Assembly: GCA_903913285.1 (NCBI GenBank)
Contig: CAIWKO010000065.1
Span: 1 to 50,906 of the forward strand
DNA length: 50,906 nucleotides
Direction: 5' to 3'
From: an uncultured Bacteroidales bacterium
GTDB taxonomy: Bacteria; Bacteroidota; Bacteroidia; Bacteroidales; CAIWKO01
Of this stretch, positions 8,848 through 18,096 are shown piece after piece. Below the pieces are notes generated by a model. That model made no database searches, had not been told where the DNA came from, and saw only the letters and a program-made list of their open reading frames with translations. Made by a program: the position numbers and the translations under genes. Position 1 is the first letter of the stretch. The number at the start of each line of letters is the position of its first letter.

Positions 8848-9981
8848 ATGAATTTTGAAGATAAAAAAATTAAAGAAAGATTTGACATTCTTGTTGTTGG
8901 TGCTGGTTTATCAGGTGCAGTAATTGCTGAACGTTTTGCATCTCAAAGCAATAAAAAGGTACTTGTTTTAGAAAAAAGAGAACATATTGGTGGTAACTGC
9001 TATGATTTTATTAATGAAAATGGAATTCTAATAAACAAATACGGAGCACATTTATTTCATACTAATTATGAAGATGTATGGGAATACATTCAAAAATTTA
9101 GTGAGTGGGAAAGATGGGACCATAGAGTATTTGGCTCTGTTGAAGGCAAAATAATAAATATACCTGTAAATATTAACACGGTAAATGCAATTTGCGGAAC
9201 AAATATTAAAGATGAAAAGGAAATGAACTCGTGGCTGGAAAATGTTCAGGTCAAATATGATAAAATAAATAATAGTGAACAAGTTGCAAAATCAAGAGTC
9301 GGAGAAATACTCTATCAGAAAATTTTTAGAACTTATACATTTAAACAATGGAACAAATATCCTGAAGAATTAGATGCGTCTGTACTTTCCAGGATACCTA
9401 TTCGAAATAATTTTGACGATAGATACTTTGATGATAGATATCAGGTTCTTCCCAAATATGGGTATACAAAATTTGTTGAAAATATTTTAGCACATCCGAA
9501 TATCACTGTAATAACAAATACAGACTATTGCAATTTTAAAAACAGGGTTGATTTTAAAACTTTAATTTTTACAGGACCTATCGACAGTTACTTTGAAAAT
9601 TCCGGTTTAGAAAAATTGGAATATCGCTCAATTGAATTTATTGAAGAGCATTTTAAAAACATGAATTATTATCAAATCAACTCGGTAATAAATTATCCTG
9701 GGTCAAATGTACCTTTTACACGGATAGTTGAGTATAAACATTTTTTAAATCAAAAAGTTCCTCACACAACTATTGTAAAAGAAATTACAAAAGATACCGG
9801 AGAACCTTATTATCCTGTCCCAAATGTTAAGAACATTACTCTTTATGAAAAATATAATGAACTTGCGAAACGCGAAAAAAACGCGCATTTCATTGGTAGA
9901 TTAGCTAGTTACAAGTATTTTAACATGGATCAAGCAATTAAAAACTCCTTTGAATACTATAATAGTATAAAAACTGAATAG
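8848..9981 (+). CDS. glf: UDP-galactopyranose mutase
   Basis: A 377-residue flavoprotein. FDILVVGAGLSGAVIAERFA is the FAD Rossmann motif, KREHIGGNCYDF and KYGAHLFHTN are hallmark UGM segments, and FKQWNKYPEELDASVLSRIPIR matches the substrate-lid region. It converts UDP-galactopyranose to UDP-galactofuranose in the cytosol, so the glycan probably contains galactofuranose and at least one neighbouring GT2 uses it. The next gene starts at the base after the stop. Confidence 0.95.
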   Translation: MNFEDKKIKERFDILVVGAGLSGAVIAERFASQSNKKVLVLEKREHIGGNCYDFINENGILINKYGAHLFHTNYEDVWEYIQKFSEWERWDHRVFGSVEGKIINIPVNINTVNAICGTNIKDEKEMNSWLENVQVKYDKINNSEQVAKSRVGEILYQKIFRTYTFKQWNKYPEELDASVLSRIPIRNNFDDRYFDDRYQVLPKYGYTKFVENILAHPNITVITNTDYCNFKNRVDFKTLIFTGPIDSYFENSGLEKLEYRSIEFIEEHFKNMNYYQINSVINYPGSNVPFTRIVEYKHFLNQKVPHTTIVKEITKDTGEPYYPVPNVKNITLYEKYNELAKREKNAHFIGRLASYKYFNMDQAIKNSFEYYNSIKTE

Positions 9982-10392
9982 ATGAACTCTTCTAAACAGA
10001 TATTTCTAACATTATATTTTAGATTCAGAAATTTAATTTTGTATGGAATTATTGGAGGCTTTTCTGCCTGTATTGATTTTCTTATTTTTTATACATTAAG
10101 TAATATTTTGGATTTCTATTACGTGGTAGCTAATATTATTAGCGTAACTATTGGAATTAGTATTAGCTTTATTTTAAATAAAAGTTACAATTTCAAGGTA
10201 AAAGATAAAGTATTAAAAAGATTTATAATCTTCTTTTCTATTGGATTTGGAGGGTTATTATTAAGTACGGCATTATTATATCTATTTATTGATTTTTTAT
10301 CTCTTGATAAAATTATCTCAAAAATTCTTTCTATTATTTTAGTTGTCCTGATTCAATTTGTGCTGAATAAATTTATTACATTTAAAAAGTAG
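9982..10392 (+). CDS. GtrA-family membrane protein (putative flippase)
   Basis: A 136-residue protein with four hydrophobic spans, typical of GtrA. FLNKSYNF and a closing LNKFITFKK are the family's repeated signature. GtrA proteins are thought to flip undecaprenyl-phosphate-linked sugars made by a GtrB-type enzyme. Downstream lie a GtrB/DPM1-like GT2 and a polytopic GT-C-like protein, completing a GtrA-GtrB-GtrC arrangement. The start abuts the glf stop. Confidence 0.85.
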   Translation: MNSSKQIFLTLYFRFRNLILYGIIGGFSACIDFLIFYTLSNILDFYYVVANIISVTIGISISFILNKSYNFKVKDKVLKRFIIFFSIGFGGLLLSTALLYLFIDFLSLDKIISKILSIILVVLIQFVLNKFITFKK

Positions 10393-10397
10393 CAATT

Positions 10398-11111
10398 ATG
10401 AACGATAAGCTTTATATTATTATGCCTGCTTATAATGAAGCGGCAAATATTGAAAAAACAATAAAACAATGGCACACAGTTATAGAAGAAATAGGTTCAA
10501 ATTCACGCCTTGTTATTTTCAATGATGGAAGTAATGACAATACTTATGAAATAATGTTGAGTTTAAAAAGCAAATTTCCACAACTTGTTCCTGAAACAAA
10601 AACAAATTCCGGACATGGAGCTACTTTATTATATGCTTATAATTATTGTATAGAAAATAATGCAGATTATGTTTTTCAAACAGATTCCGATGGTCAGACA
10701 AATCCTAAAGAATTTTGGGAATTTTGGAATAAAAGAAATAATTATGATTTTATAATTGGTTATCGAAAAAAACGACAAGATGGTTTTGGTAGAATTATTG
10801 TTAATCGTATATTGAAATTAATTGTTTGGCTAATATTTGGAGAAAAGGTTAAGGATTCTAATACTCCTTTCAGATTGATGAACATTAAGAAACTTAAACC
10901 CCTTTTGGAATTTATTCCTTTTGATTTTTTTCTTTCGAATGTAATTATTAGCATGTTAGTTGTTAAAAGGAAGGAAAAATATTTATGGTTACCAATAACA
11001 TTTAAACCCCGGCAAGGTGGTATTAATTCAATTAATTTTAAAAGAATAATAAAAATTGGCTATAAAGCTATTTCTGATTTTTATACAATTAAACATAATT
11101 TGAATAAATAG
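10398..11111 (+). CDS. GtrB/DPM1-like polyprenyl-phosphate glycosyltransferase
   Basis: A 237-residue GT2 enzyme of the dolichol-phosphate-mannose-synthase/GtrB branch. It shows IIMPAYNEAANIEKTI, FNDGSNDNT, the acceptor-loop stretch NSGHGATLLYAYNY, and TDSDGQTNPKEFW with the DSD metal site. Unlike longer GtrB proteins it has no two-span C-terminal anchor, so it is a soluble or peripheral type. It likely makes an undecaprenyl-phosphate sugar for GtrA to flip and the next protein to use. Spacing to gtrA is 5 bases. Confidence 0.82.
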   Translation: MNDKLYIIMPAYNEAANIEKTIKQWHTVIEEIGSNSRLVIFNDGSNDNTYEIMLSLKSKFPQLVPETKTNSGHGATLLYAYNYCIENNADYVFQTDSDGQTNPKEFWEFWNKRNNYDFIIGYRKKRQDGFGRIIVNRILKLIVWLIFGEKVKDSNTPFRLMNIKKLKPLLEFIPFDFFLSNVIISMLVVKRKEKYLWLPITFKPRQGGINSINFKRIIKIGYKAISDFYTIKHNLNK

Positions 11112-11128
11112 TAATAATACAAATAGTT

Positions 11129-12604
11129 ATGAAAAATAATAAAGTTTTCTTATTTATTATAATAGGAATCTATATAATTGTGTTCTTTGCTATCTTACAA
11201 AATTCCAGAACCCCCTATCTATGGTATGATGAAGCTGGCCAGTTTTTTATCTCAAAAGGATTAAACCATGATTCAAATCCTTTTGAAAAAGAAAGAGGAT
11301 TAACGTACGTGATTGATAATAATTCTCTATACAATATGGATCCAGGTGGATTTAGTATATTATTGCATTTTTGGTCATCTTTTTCAAATCATCATATTTG
11401 GCTGCGACTATTACCTTTTTTGTTTTTTATTGGAGTTGTGATTTCGTTTATTTATTTATCTTATTTGTGGCTGAAGAACTTAAATATTGCTTTATTAATG
11501 GGGTTTATACCGATTCTTATTCCAGTTATTCTTAGTATGGGGTTTGAAATAAGGGCATATAGTATGGAAAGTATGGGAACAATCGTTAGTATTGTTGCTT
11601 TAGAAAAAATAAAAAATAAATTTTCATATAAGAGTCTACTCTTATGGAGTTGTTTATTGTCCTTTTTTATGACTTCCCGTTATTCTGAAATAATTGTAGT
11701 GTTTATTGTTTCAGTTTGTGTATTATATCTTATTTACAATTCATCATTTAATCGCAAACAGAAACAAATATCAGCCATAATATATACATTGCCACTACTT
11801 ACTACATTGATTTGCATTTATTTTTTCGCATTAATATATCAAAATAAGAATTTAGAACCCCTTGGTTATCTCAAATATCTAAGTAATGATATTCATATTT
11901 TATTTGATATAGAAAACTTTATTTTTATTTGTATAATAGGAGTATTAACCATTTTATTCCTTTTAAAAAAACGTTATCAGATAATTAAAAAATACGAAAC
12001 CCTCTTATTTGTGACAATTTTTGTAAATATTGCATTTATTATTCTTTCTTTTTTGGGGAAACATCCATGGACACCTTTTGGAGACCACAGTAACAGATGT
12101 ATCTCTCTTTTTTTATTAGTTATTCTTTGTGTTACAGCATTTTTTGGAGAATTAATAAAACCGTTATTTTTGAGTACTGAAATTTTGAAATACTACTTTG
12201 TTGTTTCTTCATTAGTATTTGTCTTATATATTAATAAAGAATCGTTATTTATTAGACAAACTAAAAACAATACATATTACGATATTATGAATAATACCCT
12301 TTTAAATTATAACCGCATTTACGTTGATAGGTACGAATCCCCCTGTATTAGATATTTATTTGAATATGGACAATTAAAAACTAAACAAGAAGGAATATAT
12401 CCAAATAAATTTACTTTTGGGAAATTATATCCACATTGCTTTTTTGCAGATTCATTAGTACAATCAAATTGGAAAAAAACTCAACCAAAAATGAATGATT
12501 TACTGGATTATGATTTAGTGATTTCATCAGAATTAATCTGGCAAGGAAATAATGATAAATGGAAATTAATTAATGGTGCAACAAATTTTTATATAAAAAA
12601 ATAA
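11129..12604 (+). CDS. GtrC-like polytopic glycosyltransferase (GT-C fold)
   Basis: A 491-residue protein with roughly ten hydrophobic spans and a hydrophilic C-terminal domain of about 120 residues. The first periplasmic loop carries PYLWYDEAGQFFIS, an acidic pair where GT-C enzymes (PMT/ArnT type) have catalytic aspartate or glutamate. With the GtrA and GtrB-like genes just upstream, the likely job is periplasmic transfer of a polyprenyl-phosphate-linked sugar as a side branch on the polysaccharide. The assignment rests on topology and context more than on a family signature. Confidence 0.7.
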   Translation: MKNNKVFLFIIIGIYIIVFFAILQNSRTPYLWYDEAGQFFISKGLNHDSNPFEKERGLTYVIDNNSLYNMDPGGFSILLHFWSSFSNHHIWLRLLPFLFFIGVVISFIYLSYLWLKNLNIALLMGFIPILIPVILSMGFEIRAYSMESMGTIVSIVALEKIKNKFSYKSLLLWSCLLSFFMTSRYSEIIVVFIVSVCVLYLIYNSSFNRKQKQISAIIYTLPLLTTLICIYFFALIYQNKNLEPLGYLKYLSNDIHILFDIENFIFICIIGVLTILFLLKKRYQIIKKYETLLFVTIFVNIAFIILSFLGKHPWTPFGDHSNRCISLFLLVILCVTAFFGELIKPLFLSTEILKYYFVVSSLVFVLYINKESLFIRQTKNNTYYDIMNNTLLNYNRIYVDRYESPCIRYLFEYGQLKTKQEGIYPNKFTFGKLYPHCFFADSLVQSNWKKTQPKMNDLLDYDLVISSELIWQGNNDKWKLINGATNFYIKK

Positions 12605-12608
12605 CGTA

Positions 12609-13529
12609 TTGAATACTCCGTATTTTTCAGTCATTATTCCTACTTACAACAGGGCAGTTCTTTTAGAAAAAGCCCTAAAATCGGTTATGAAACAAACATT
12701 TTCCGAGTGGGAATGTATCGTAGTTGATGATGGCTCTACAGATAAAACTGGGGTATTGATGCAAGAATGGATACGTAAAGACTCACGATTTCATTACATA
12801 TATCAGGAAAATGCCGAACGTTCTGCTGCAAGAAATAACGGAATAAGAAAATCAAAAGGAGAGTATATTTGTTTTTTAGATAGTGATGACTATTATTTGC
12901 CCAATCGGTTGAATAATTTTTATGAATTTATCATAGGGAATAAATATCCAATTGCATTGATCTTTTCGGGAATTCTTTTTGAAGATAATGGAAAATTTTC
13001 GGAAAGAGAAGTTCAAATACCGCCCACTTTAAAAAATAAAATTTTTGATTATTTGACTTTGACTATAATCGGAACACCTCAAATTTGCGTTTCATCAGAA
13101 GTTTTATCAGAGTTTAAATTTGATCCGAGATTCAGATTTAGTGAGGACTTAGAGTTGTGTTTTAGAGTTGCACATAAGTACCCTATTTTGCCACAAAGAA
13201 ACAATTTAACTGTTGTTGCACTTGATCATGAAAACAGAACTGTTGGCTATAAAAACTTTAACACTTCCAAAGAGCAAATAAAAACTATTAAATATATTTT
13301 TAGCAAAAAAAATTCAGGTAAATACATTACCCGAAAGATCAAAAACAGATTGATGAGTTATCTTTTTTTTAATGAGGCAAAGTACTTTATGTTTAATAAT
13401 AGAAAATTATTGGCATTGAAAAATATAATAAAATCTATATTAATAGATGTATTCAATAATCAAAATAAACACAGATTTTATTGTGCTTTAAGATTAACAA
13501 TGCAGAAAATTCCAAAAGAATATAAATAA
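12609..13529 (+). CDS. GT2 glycosyltransferase
   Basis: A 306-residue GT-A enzyme with FSVIIPTYNRAVLLEKALKSV, VDDGSTDKTG and FLDSDDYYLPNR (DSDD metal site). SEDLELCFRV supplies the ED pair of the catalytic region. The start is a TTG 4 bases after the preceding stop; no in-frame ATG lies upstream and the fold begins at once (NTPYFSVI). It is the last GT2 of the plus-strand cluster. Confidence 0.85.
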   Translation: MNTPYFSVIIPTYNRAVLLEKALKSVMKQTFSEWECIVVDDGSTDKTGVLMQEWIRKDSRFHYIYQENAERSAARNNGIRKSKGEYICFLDSDDYYLPNRLNNFYEFIIGNKYPIALIFSGILFEDNGKFSEREVQIPPTLKNKIFDYLTLTIIGTPQICVSSEVLSEFKFDPRFRFSEDLELCFRVAHKYPILPQRNNLTVVALDHENRTVGYKNFNTSKEQIKTIKYIFSKKNSGKYITRKIKNRLMSYLFFNEAKYFMFNNRKLLALKNIIKSILIDVFNNQNKHRFYCALRLTMQKIPKEYK

Positions 13530-13539
13530 ATTTCAGATT

Positions 13540-14097
13540 ATGAATAAATGGAGGTTGTTACTTTCTAAGATCTTTAGATTTTTCATACCAATTGATAATG
13601 TAACTATTTTCAAGAGGATGGGTGTTAAAATTGGAAGTGATTGTAAAATCATGAATGAAGTTATTATCGATTATAGTCATTATTGGTTGGTTAGCATTGG
13701 AAACAATGTAACACTCGCTCCCAGAGTTCATATCATAGCACATGATGCCAGTGCGAAAAATAATATTAATTATACTAAAATTGGATTAATCGACATACAA
13801 GATAATGTTTTTATAGGTGCTGGTAGCATTATTATGCCGGGTGTTACTATAGGAAAAAATGTTATAGTGGGTGCCGGAAGTATTGTTGTAAAAGACATAC
13901 CCCCAAATTCTGTTGCTGTTGGAAGTCCGGCAAGAGTGGTAAAAAGTTTTGATGATTTTATAGTAATGCAAAAAAACCTTTTGAGATCAGATAATTGCTT
14001 TGATGAAAGTTATACTACCAGAGGAAATATTACGGAAAAAAAGAAACAAGAAATGGTAGCTATAATTAAGAAATATGGTTATGCCTTTGTTGAGTAA
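13540..14097 (+). CDS. Hexapeptide-repeat acyltransferase
   Basis: A 185-residue left-handed beta-helix protein of the WcaF/maltose-acetyltransferase-like group. Imperfect hexapeptide turns run from about residue 30 to 125 (IGNNVTLAP, IQDNVFIGAGSIIMPGVTIG, VIVGAGSIVVKDIP), with the closing VGSPARVV loop. HIIAHDAS holds the likely catalytic histidine. It probably O- or N-acetylates a sugar of the repeat unit using acetyl-CoA. It sits 10 bases after a GT2 and 12 before a GT4. Confidence 0.82.
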   Translation: MNKWRLLLSKIFRFFIPIDNVTIFKRMGVKIGSDCKIMNEVIIDYSHYWLVSIGNNVTLAPRVHIIAHDASAKNNINYTKIGLIDIQDNVFIGAGSIIMPGVTIGKNVIVGAGSIVVKDIPPNSVAVGSPARVVKSFDDFIVMQKNLLRSDNCFDESYTTRGNITEKKKQEMVAIIKKYGYAFVE

Positions 14098-14109
14098 ATC
14101 TTTTGTAAA

Positions 14110-15231
14110 TTGATTAAGATCATACATATTATACCTTGCTTAAGGAGAGGCGGTGCAGAGCGTCTTGTTTTAGATATTGTTTCGGAGTTGACCAAAAAGC
14201 CGGACATGCTTGTAAAGCTAATTGTTTTTTCTGATATTAATGATTATTCGAACGAGTACCCATCAGTAAATCCTGTCATAATACCCTCAACAGTTTCAGC
14301 TTCTTTTTTTAGAAAATGGAACTATAATGTTCATGAATTATCGGAATATATTAATGCCTTTAAACCGGATATTATTCATACACATCTTTTTGAGGCAGAA
14401 TTTGTATCGAGGGCTGTTGATTACTCTAAAGCCACATGGTTTTCACATTGCCATGATAATATGATTCAATTTGAGAACTTTTCTTTAAAAACTATTTTTA
14501 GTAAACGTTCCTTTACAAATTATTATGAAAAACGATACCTTTTCAAACGATATAAATTGAATAAAGAAAATCGTTTTATTGCCATATCAAATCATACAAA
14601 AAAGTACTTTGAATCAACCTCAAAGCATAATCCGGTAAGTTTGTTGCATAATTCAATAAATTATGATTTGTTTTATAATACAAAAGATTATGAAACAATG
14701 AAAAGCAAAATTAGCCTAATAAATACGGGTTCATTTGTAGATAAGAAAAATCAAGCATTTTTAATAGATGTAGTAAATGAACTTAAAAATCGCAAAATTG
14801 ATTTTGAACTTCATTTATTAGGTGATGGAGTAAATAAGGCTATTCTAATGAATAAAGTTAAGTATCTGGATATTGAAAAGGCTGTTTATTTGCATGGGAA
14901 CGTTCAGAATGTGGAAGAATATTTATGGCAATCAGATATTTATGTTCATAGTGCAACCTACGAACCACTCGGGCTAGTTCTTCTGGAAGCCATGGCCGCA
15001 GGGTTACCTGTAGTTTGTTTGGATGGAGGCGGTAATCGGGATATTATTGAAGAGGGCAAAAACGGTTTTATGATCGATCAACAAGACCCAGTTTTGTTTG
15101 CTGATAAAATAATTGAATTGATAAATAACAAAGAGCTTTATGCCAAAATGAGTCTATATGCTCAGGAGTTTGCTAAAAAATATGATATTAAGGATTATGT
15201 TGATAAATTGTTGAAGCTATATTCTGCTTAA
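14110..15231 (+). CDS. GT4 glycosyltransferase
   Basis: A 373-residue GT-B enzyme: IIPCLRRGGAERLVLDI at the N-terminus, HTHLFEAEF in the acceptor domain, and YEPLGLVLLEAMAAGLPVV, the EX7E motif that binds donor phosphate and ribose, in the C-terminal domain. It starts with TTG at 14110. It is the last plus-strand gene of the cluster and runs towards the minus-strand methyltransferase; no strong terminator hairpin is visible in the 15-base gap. Confidence 0.88.
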   Translation: MIKIIHIIPCLRRGGAERLVLDIVSELTKKPDMLVKLIVFSDINDYSNEYPSVNPVIIPSTVSASFFRKWNYNVHELSEYINAFKPDIIHTHLFEAEFVSRAVDYSKATWFSHCHDNMIQFENFSLKTIFSKRSFTNYYEKRYLFKRYKLNKENRFIAISNHTKKYFESTSKHNPVSLLHNSINYDLFYNTKDYETMKSKISLINTGSFVDKKNQAFLIDVVNELKNRKIDFELHLLGDGVNKAILMNKVKYLDIEKAVYLHGNVQNVEEYLWQSDIYVHSATYEPLGLVLLEAMAAGLPVVCLDGGGNRDIIEEGKNGFMIDQQDPVLFADKIIELINNKELYAKMSLYAQEFAKKYDIKDYVDKLLKLYSA

Positions 15232-15246
15232 ATAATCTCGTCAGGT

Positions 15247-16170
15247 TTATTGCTTAACCCCAACGAAATAAAAATTTCGTTTAAAAACCTCTTTCTTTTC
15301 AATTATAAATCCGGATTTAATCAATTCTTGTTTAATGGGCATTTCATCTTTCAGGTGAAGTGTATGATCGTCAGAACCAACTTTATATTTTCTGTAATAC
15401 AAATAACGGGCAACCCGTTCCCAAAACGAATATGAAAATAGTTTTGTTTTCAATTTAGCTTTATCTTCTGTTGGCTCCGGTTGGTCAAGATGGCTGGAGA
15501 CAAAAAATGTACCACCGGGCTTTAATACTCTATAGGCTTCAGCGATAAATCTCTTATGATCATTAAGGTGATCAATTGAAGCCAGGCTAAGTACCATATC
15601 GAATGAATTGTTTTTTATAGGTAAAGATTCGGCATTAGCTAAAATGTGGGCCATTTTCAGATAACTGAGTTTCGGAAACATTCTGATAAACTGGTCGTGC
15701 AATAATCTGAGATTCGGATCAAGTAAAAAATATTCAATGGTTTCGGGATATTGAAAAAAGCTACAAAAAGCATGTCCTGTGCCTCCTCCAACATCCAGCA
15801 CTTTAATGTTTTTCACAAATCCTAATCCCGTTTTTAATGAAAGGTAATTGATAATAGGCATGCTATTTATCATTTCATACACATTCAATGATTTATGATA
15901 ATTAAGAAATTGTGTATTTAATTTCTTCCATTCATCCGAATTATTACTACTATCACTAAAATCTGCGACATTATCAGTAATAGGATATTCTTTTGTTGAT
16001 GAAATTAATTTATTTCCTTTGATCAAAACTTCTTCTTCTGACTTCGGATCTTTTAACAACTCGACATACTCGCCAACATATCTTCTGTTTTGAGGGAATA
16101 ATGTAGCCAGTTCATAAATGTTCTTTTCTTTACCAATTAAATTAAAATACGCATCCTCTAAATTATACAT
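15247..16170 (-). CDS. Class I SAM-dependent methyltransferase
   Basis: A 307-residue protein with VLDVGGGTGHAFCSF (SAM motif I), MVLSLASIDHLNDHKRFIAEAYRVLKPGGTFFVSSH (motifs II-III of Methyltransf_11), and an N-terminal 90-residue region resembling a Trm112-like strand pair without zinc cysteines (LISSTKEYPITDNVADF). It is transcribed after the GT4 gene at 16181-17455 with a 10-base gap, so it probably methylates a sugar or lipid carrier in glycan assembly. Substrate unknown. Confidence 0.8.
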   Translation of the reverse strand: MYNLEDAYFNLIGKEKNIYELATLFPQNRRYVGEYVELLKDPKSEEEVLIKGNKLISSTKEYPITDNVADFSDSSNNSDEWKKLNTQFLNYHKSLNVYEMINSMPIINYLSLKTGLGFVKNIKVLDVGGGTGHAFCSFFQYPETIEYFLLDPNLRLLHDQFIRMFPKLSYLKMAHILANAESLPIKNNSFDMVLSLASIDHLNDHKRFIAEAYRVLKPGGTFFVSSHLDQPEPTEDKAKLKTKLFSYSFWERVARYLYYRKYKVGSDDHTLHLKDEMPIKQELIKSGFIIEKKEVFKRNFYFVGVKQ

Positions 16171-16180
16171 ATAAAAAAGG

Positions 16181-17455
16181 TTAAATGTTTACTATTTTAT
16201 TTACAAATGCTTTGTAGTTCTTCTCTGCATTGTATTCTTCGAACCACGTTTTATAAGCATTTTTGCGCATCTGCTTATTTTCCTCATCAGATAAGGAAAT
16301 GAATCTAGAAATGGTTTTCGCTAGCTCTTCGGGAGTTGGATTTTGCGATACTAAAAAACCATTGTATCCGTCTTTCACAATTTCAGGAGTTCCGCCTACA
16401 GCAGTTGCAATTATTGGAATTCCAAATGACATTGCTTCCATAATCGCAACAGGAATCCCTTCACTCAGACTGACATTTAATAAAATATCAATTGGATTAT
16501 GGGTATAAAAGTCCATGATTTGTTCAATCGTATTATACCCCATTAAATTTATTTCCAGCAATTTATTTTTATTATTATCAACAATATCCAACAGTTCTTT
16601 ATAATGTTGTTCTGAATAATTCTGAATAAAAGTACCGAAATGAAACCATTTAATAATTTGCCCAAAATCGTGATCCACTAATGTTTTTGCAATCAGATCA
16701 ACTTGCTTATTAGGGTATATCTGTGAACAACTAACAATAATAAATTCATTAGGCTTTTCTGTCTTCAATGGATTTAAGCCCAAATAATCAGTTCCTAATT
16801 TTGACAGAATATTATTCGCACCGGTTTCGGAATCTGATTTTTTATAAACTCTATGAATATAATTTACCCCGTCAATAGAAATTGGGAATATTGCATCTAG
16901 GTTTTTATACAGAAAATTTCTCAACGGCAGATAATTATTTTGACTTCTTTCATTGTATAAATCCCATCCATGTGCTCGGGAGAATATGATCGTATTTGGA
17001 TAACTTTTTTTTAGAAAAGTCAACGAAATGGCGGTATAATTCAACCAATAAGAATAAAAATAAAGTTCAGTATTATTTATGGGTAGTAGTTTCTTACTGA
17101 TGAATTTCGATAACTTTTTTGCCTTATGAATCTCAATTAGTAATGTTTTGACAATACCTGAAATAGCTCTTTTGCTGAATTTTTTTCTTATAACAAATAG
17201 TTCTTTCCAAAATAATTGTGTAAATATTAACCTCAAACTAATTAATTTATCGATAAATAATATTGAATTACTGTTATAATAAAATGCTTCTGCATTAACA
17301 GGCAAATATCTGTTTATTGGTTCTGCAGATCTCGAAGCACAGAAAATAATGATTTTATCAAAACCTTTTTCCAGATATTTCATCTCGTTTTCTACAAAAG
17401 TTTCGCCCTTATCAAAAGGATATGAGGAGGTTAAAAAGATCAATGTCTTTCCCAT
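16181..17455 (-). CDS. GT4 glycosyltransferase
   Basis: A 424-residue GT-B enzyme. The N-terminus has TSSYPFDKGETFVENEMKYL, the segment of glycosyltransferases common in Bacteroidota envelope loci. FSRAHGWDLYNER lies in the acceptor domain, and SEGIPVAIMEAMSFGIPIIATAVGG gives the EX7E-type donor motif. It heads a two-gene minus-strand operon and points away from the 21-bp repeat array, whose other flank is a divergent glycosyltransferase fusion. Any promoter must lie in or next to that array. Confidence 0.88.
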   Translation of the reverse strand: MGKTLIFLTSSYPFDKGETFVENEMKYLEKGFDKIIIFCASRSAEPINRYLPVNAEAFYYNSNSILFIDKLISLRLIFTQLFWKELFVIRKKFSKRAISGIVKTLLIEIHKAKKLSKFISKKLLPINNTELYFYSYWLNYTAISLTFLKKSYPNTIIFSRAHGWDLYNERSQNNYLPLRNFLYKNLDAIFPISIDGVNYIHRVYKKSDSETGANNILSKLGTDYLGLNPLKTEKPNEFIIVSCSQIYPNKQVDLIAKTLVDHDFGQIIKWFHFGTFIQNYSEQHYKELLDIVDNNKNKLLEINLMGYNTIEQIMDFYTHNPIDILLNVSLSEGIPVAIMEAMSFGIPIIATAVGGTPEIVKDGYNGFLVSQNPTPEELAKTISRFISLSDEENKQMRKNAYKTWFEEYNAEKNYKAFVNKIVNI

Positions 17456-17548
17456 GTAATGACAAATATCATCAAAATTACAACTTTCTTTGGATAAATT
17501 GATTTTACGATTTGAGTTCCGAAGCTAACACTATCCGTTCTTGTTTCG

Positions 17549-17821
17549 AAACGGTCCGTTTAGATCGCAACACTTTCTGAATAGATGTTTAAACATATCA
17601 TTTAGATTCCGGAACATACAGTTTAGATATTGACACCTGTCATTTAGACGTCGGTACATATCATTTAGATGCTAACACATGTCATTTAGATACTGGCCCC
17701 TATTATTTAGATGTCTGCACCTGTTGTTTATATCTCAACACATTCATTTTAGAAATCGCCACATAGCATTTAAATGCCTGCACATTCAATTTAGAAGTTG
17801 ATTCATACCGTTTAGAACATT
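17549..17821. repeat. 21-bp tandem array, 13 diverged units
   Basis: TTTAGA or a one- or two-base variant recurs exactly every 21 bases at 17559, 17580, 17601, 17622, 17643, 17664, 17685, 17706, 17727, 17748, 17769, 17790 and 17811. The unit consensus is roughly ACAtgTCATTTAGATnnnnn. Phase never slips although unit sequences have diverged. The array fills most of the 641-base gap between two divergent glycosyltransferase genes. One frame (CAT TTA GAT) is open for about 50 codons but has no start. The rest of the gap, 17822-18096, is AT-rich with no gene seen. Confidence 0.85.
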
Positions 17822-18096
17822 TTACTGTATTATACACTTTGCTAACTAATAGTTTTACAGGGTTTAACACTTCTGTTTTTCTTACAGCAGTATCTTGAAT
17901 TTTGTAAAACGTAAAATAAACTCAAAAGAAATAGTATCCTAAAGTATTTTTATTCCCCGATAAAATGTTGAATAAGCATTGTTAGTGAAAATAGTACTGA
18001 TAATTTATCTAATTTTACAACAAATTTTTTAATTTAAGATGTCATTCTATCAAATAATTCTGTGAATACACCCTTTATAATTATTTAAAAATAAAG

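Noticed and set aside
17599-17760. Open frame through the 21-bp array giving a seven-residue repeat (HLDxxTx)
   Set aside because: No start codon, an upstream stop at 17590 and an in-frame TAG at the end of the stretch; opening is explained by 21 being a multiple of three.
17549-17821. CRISPR array with short repeats
   Set aside because: A 21-bp period is too short for repeat plus spacer and units are related along their whole length.
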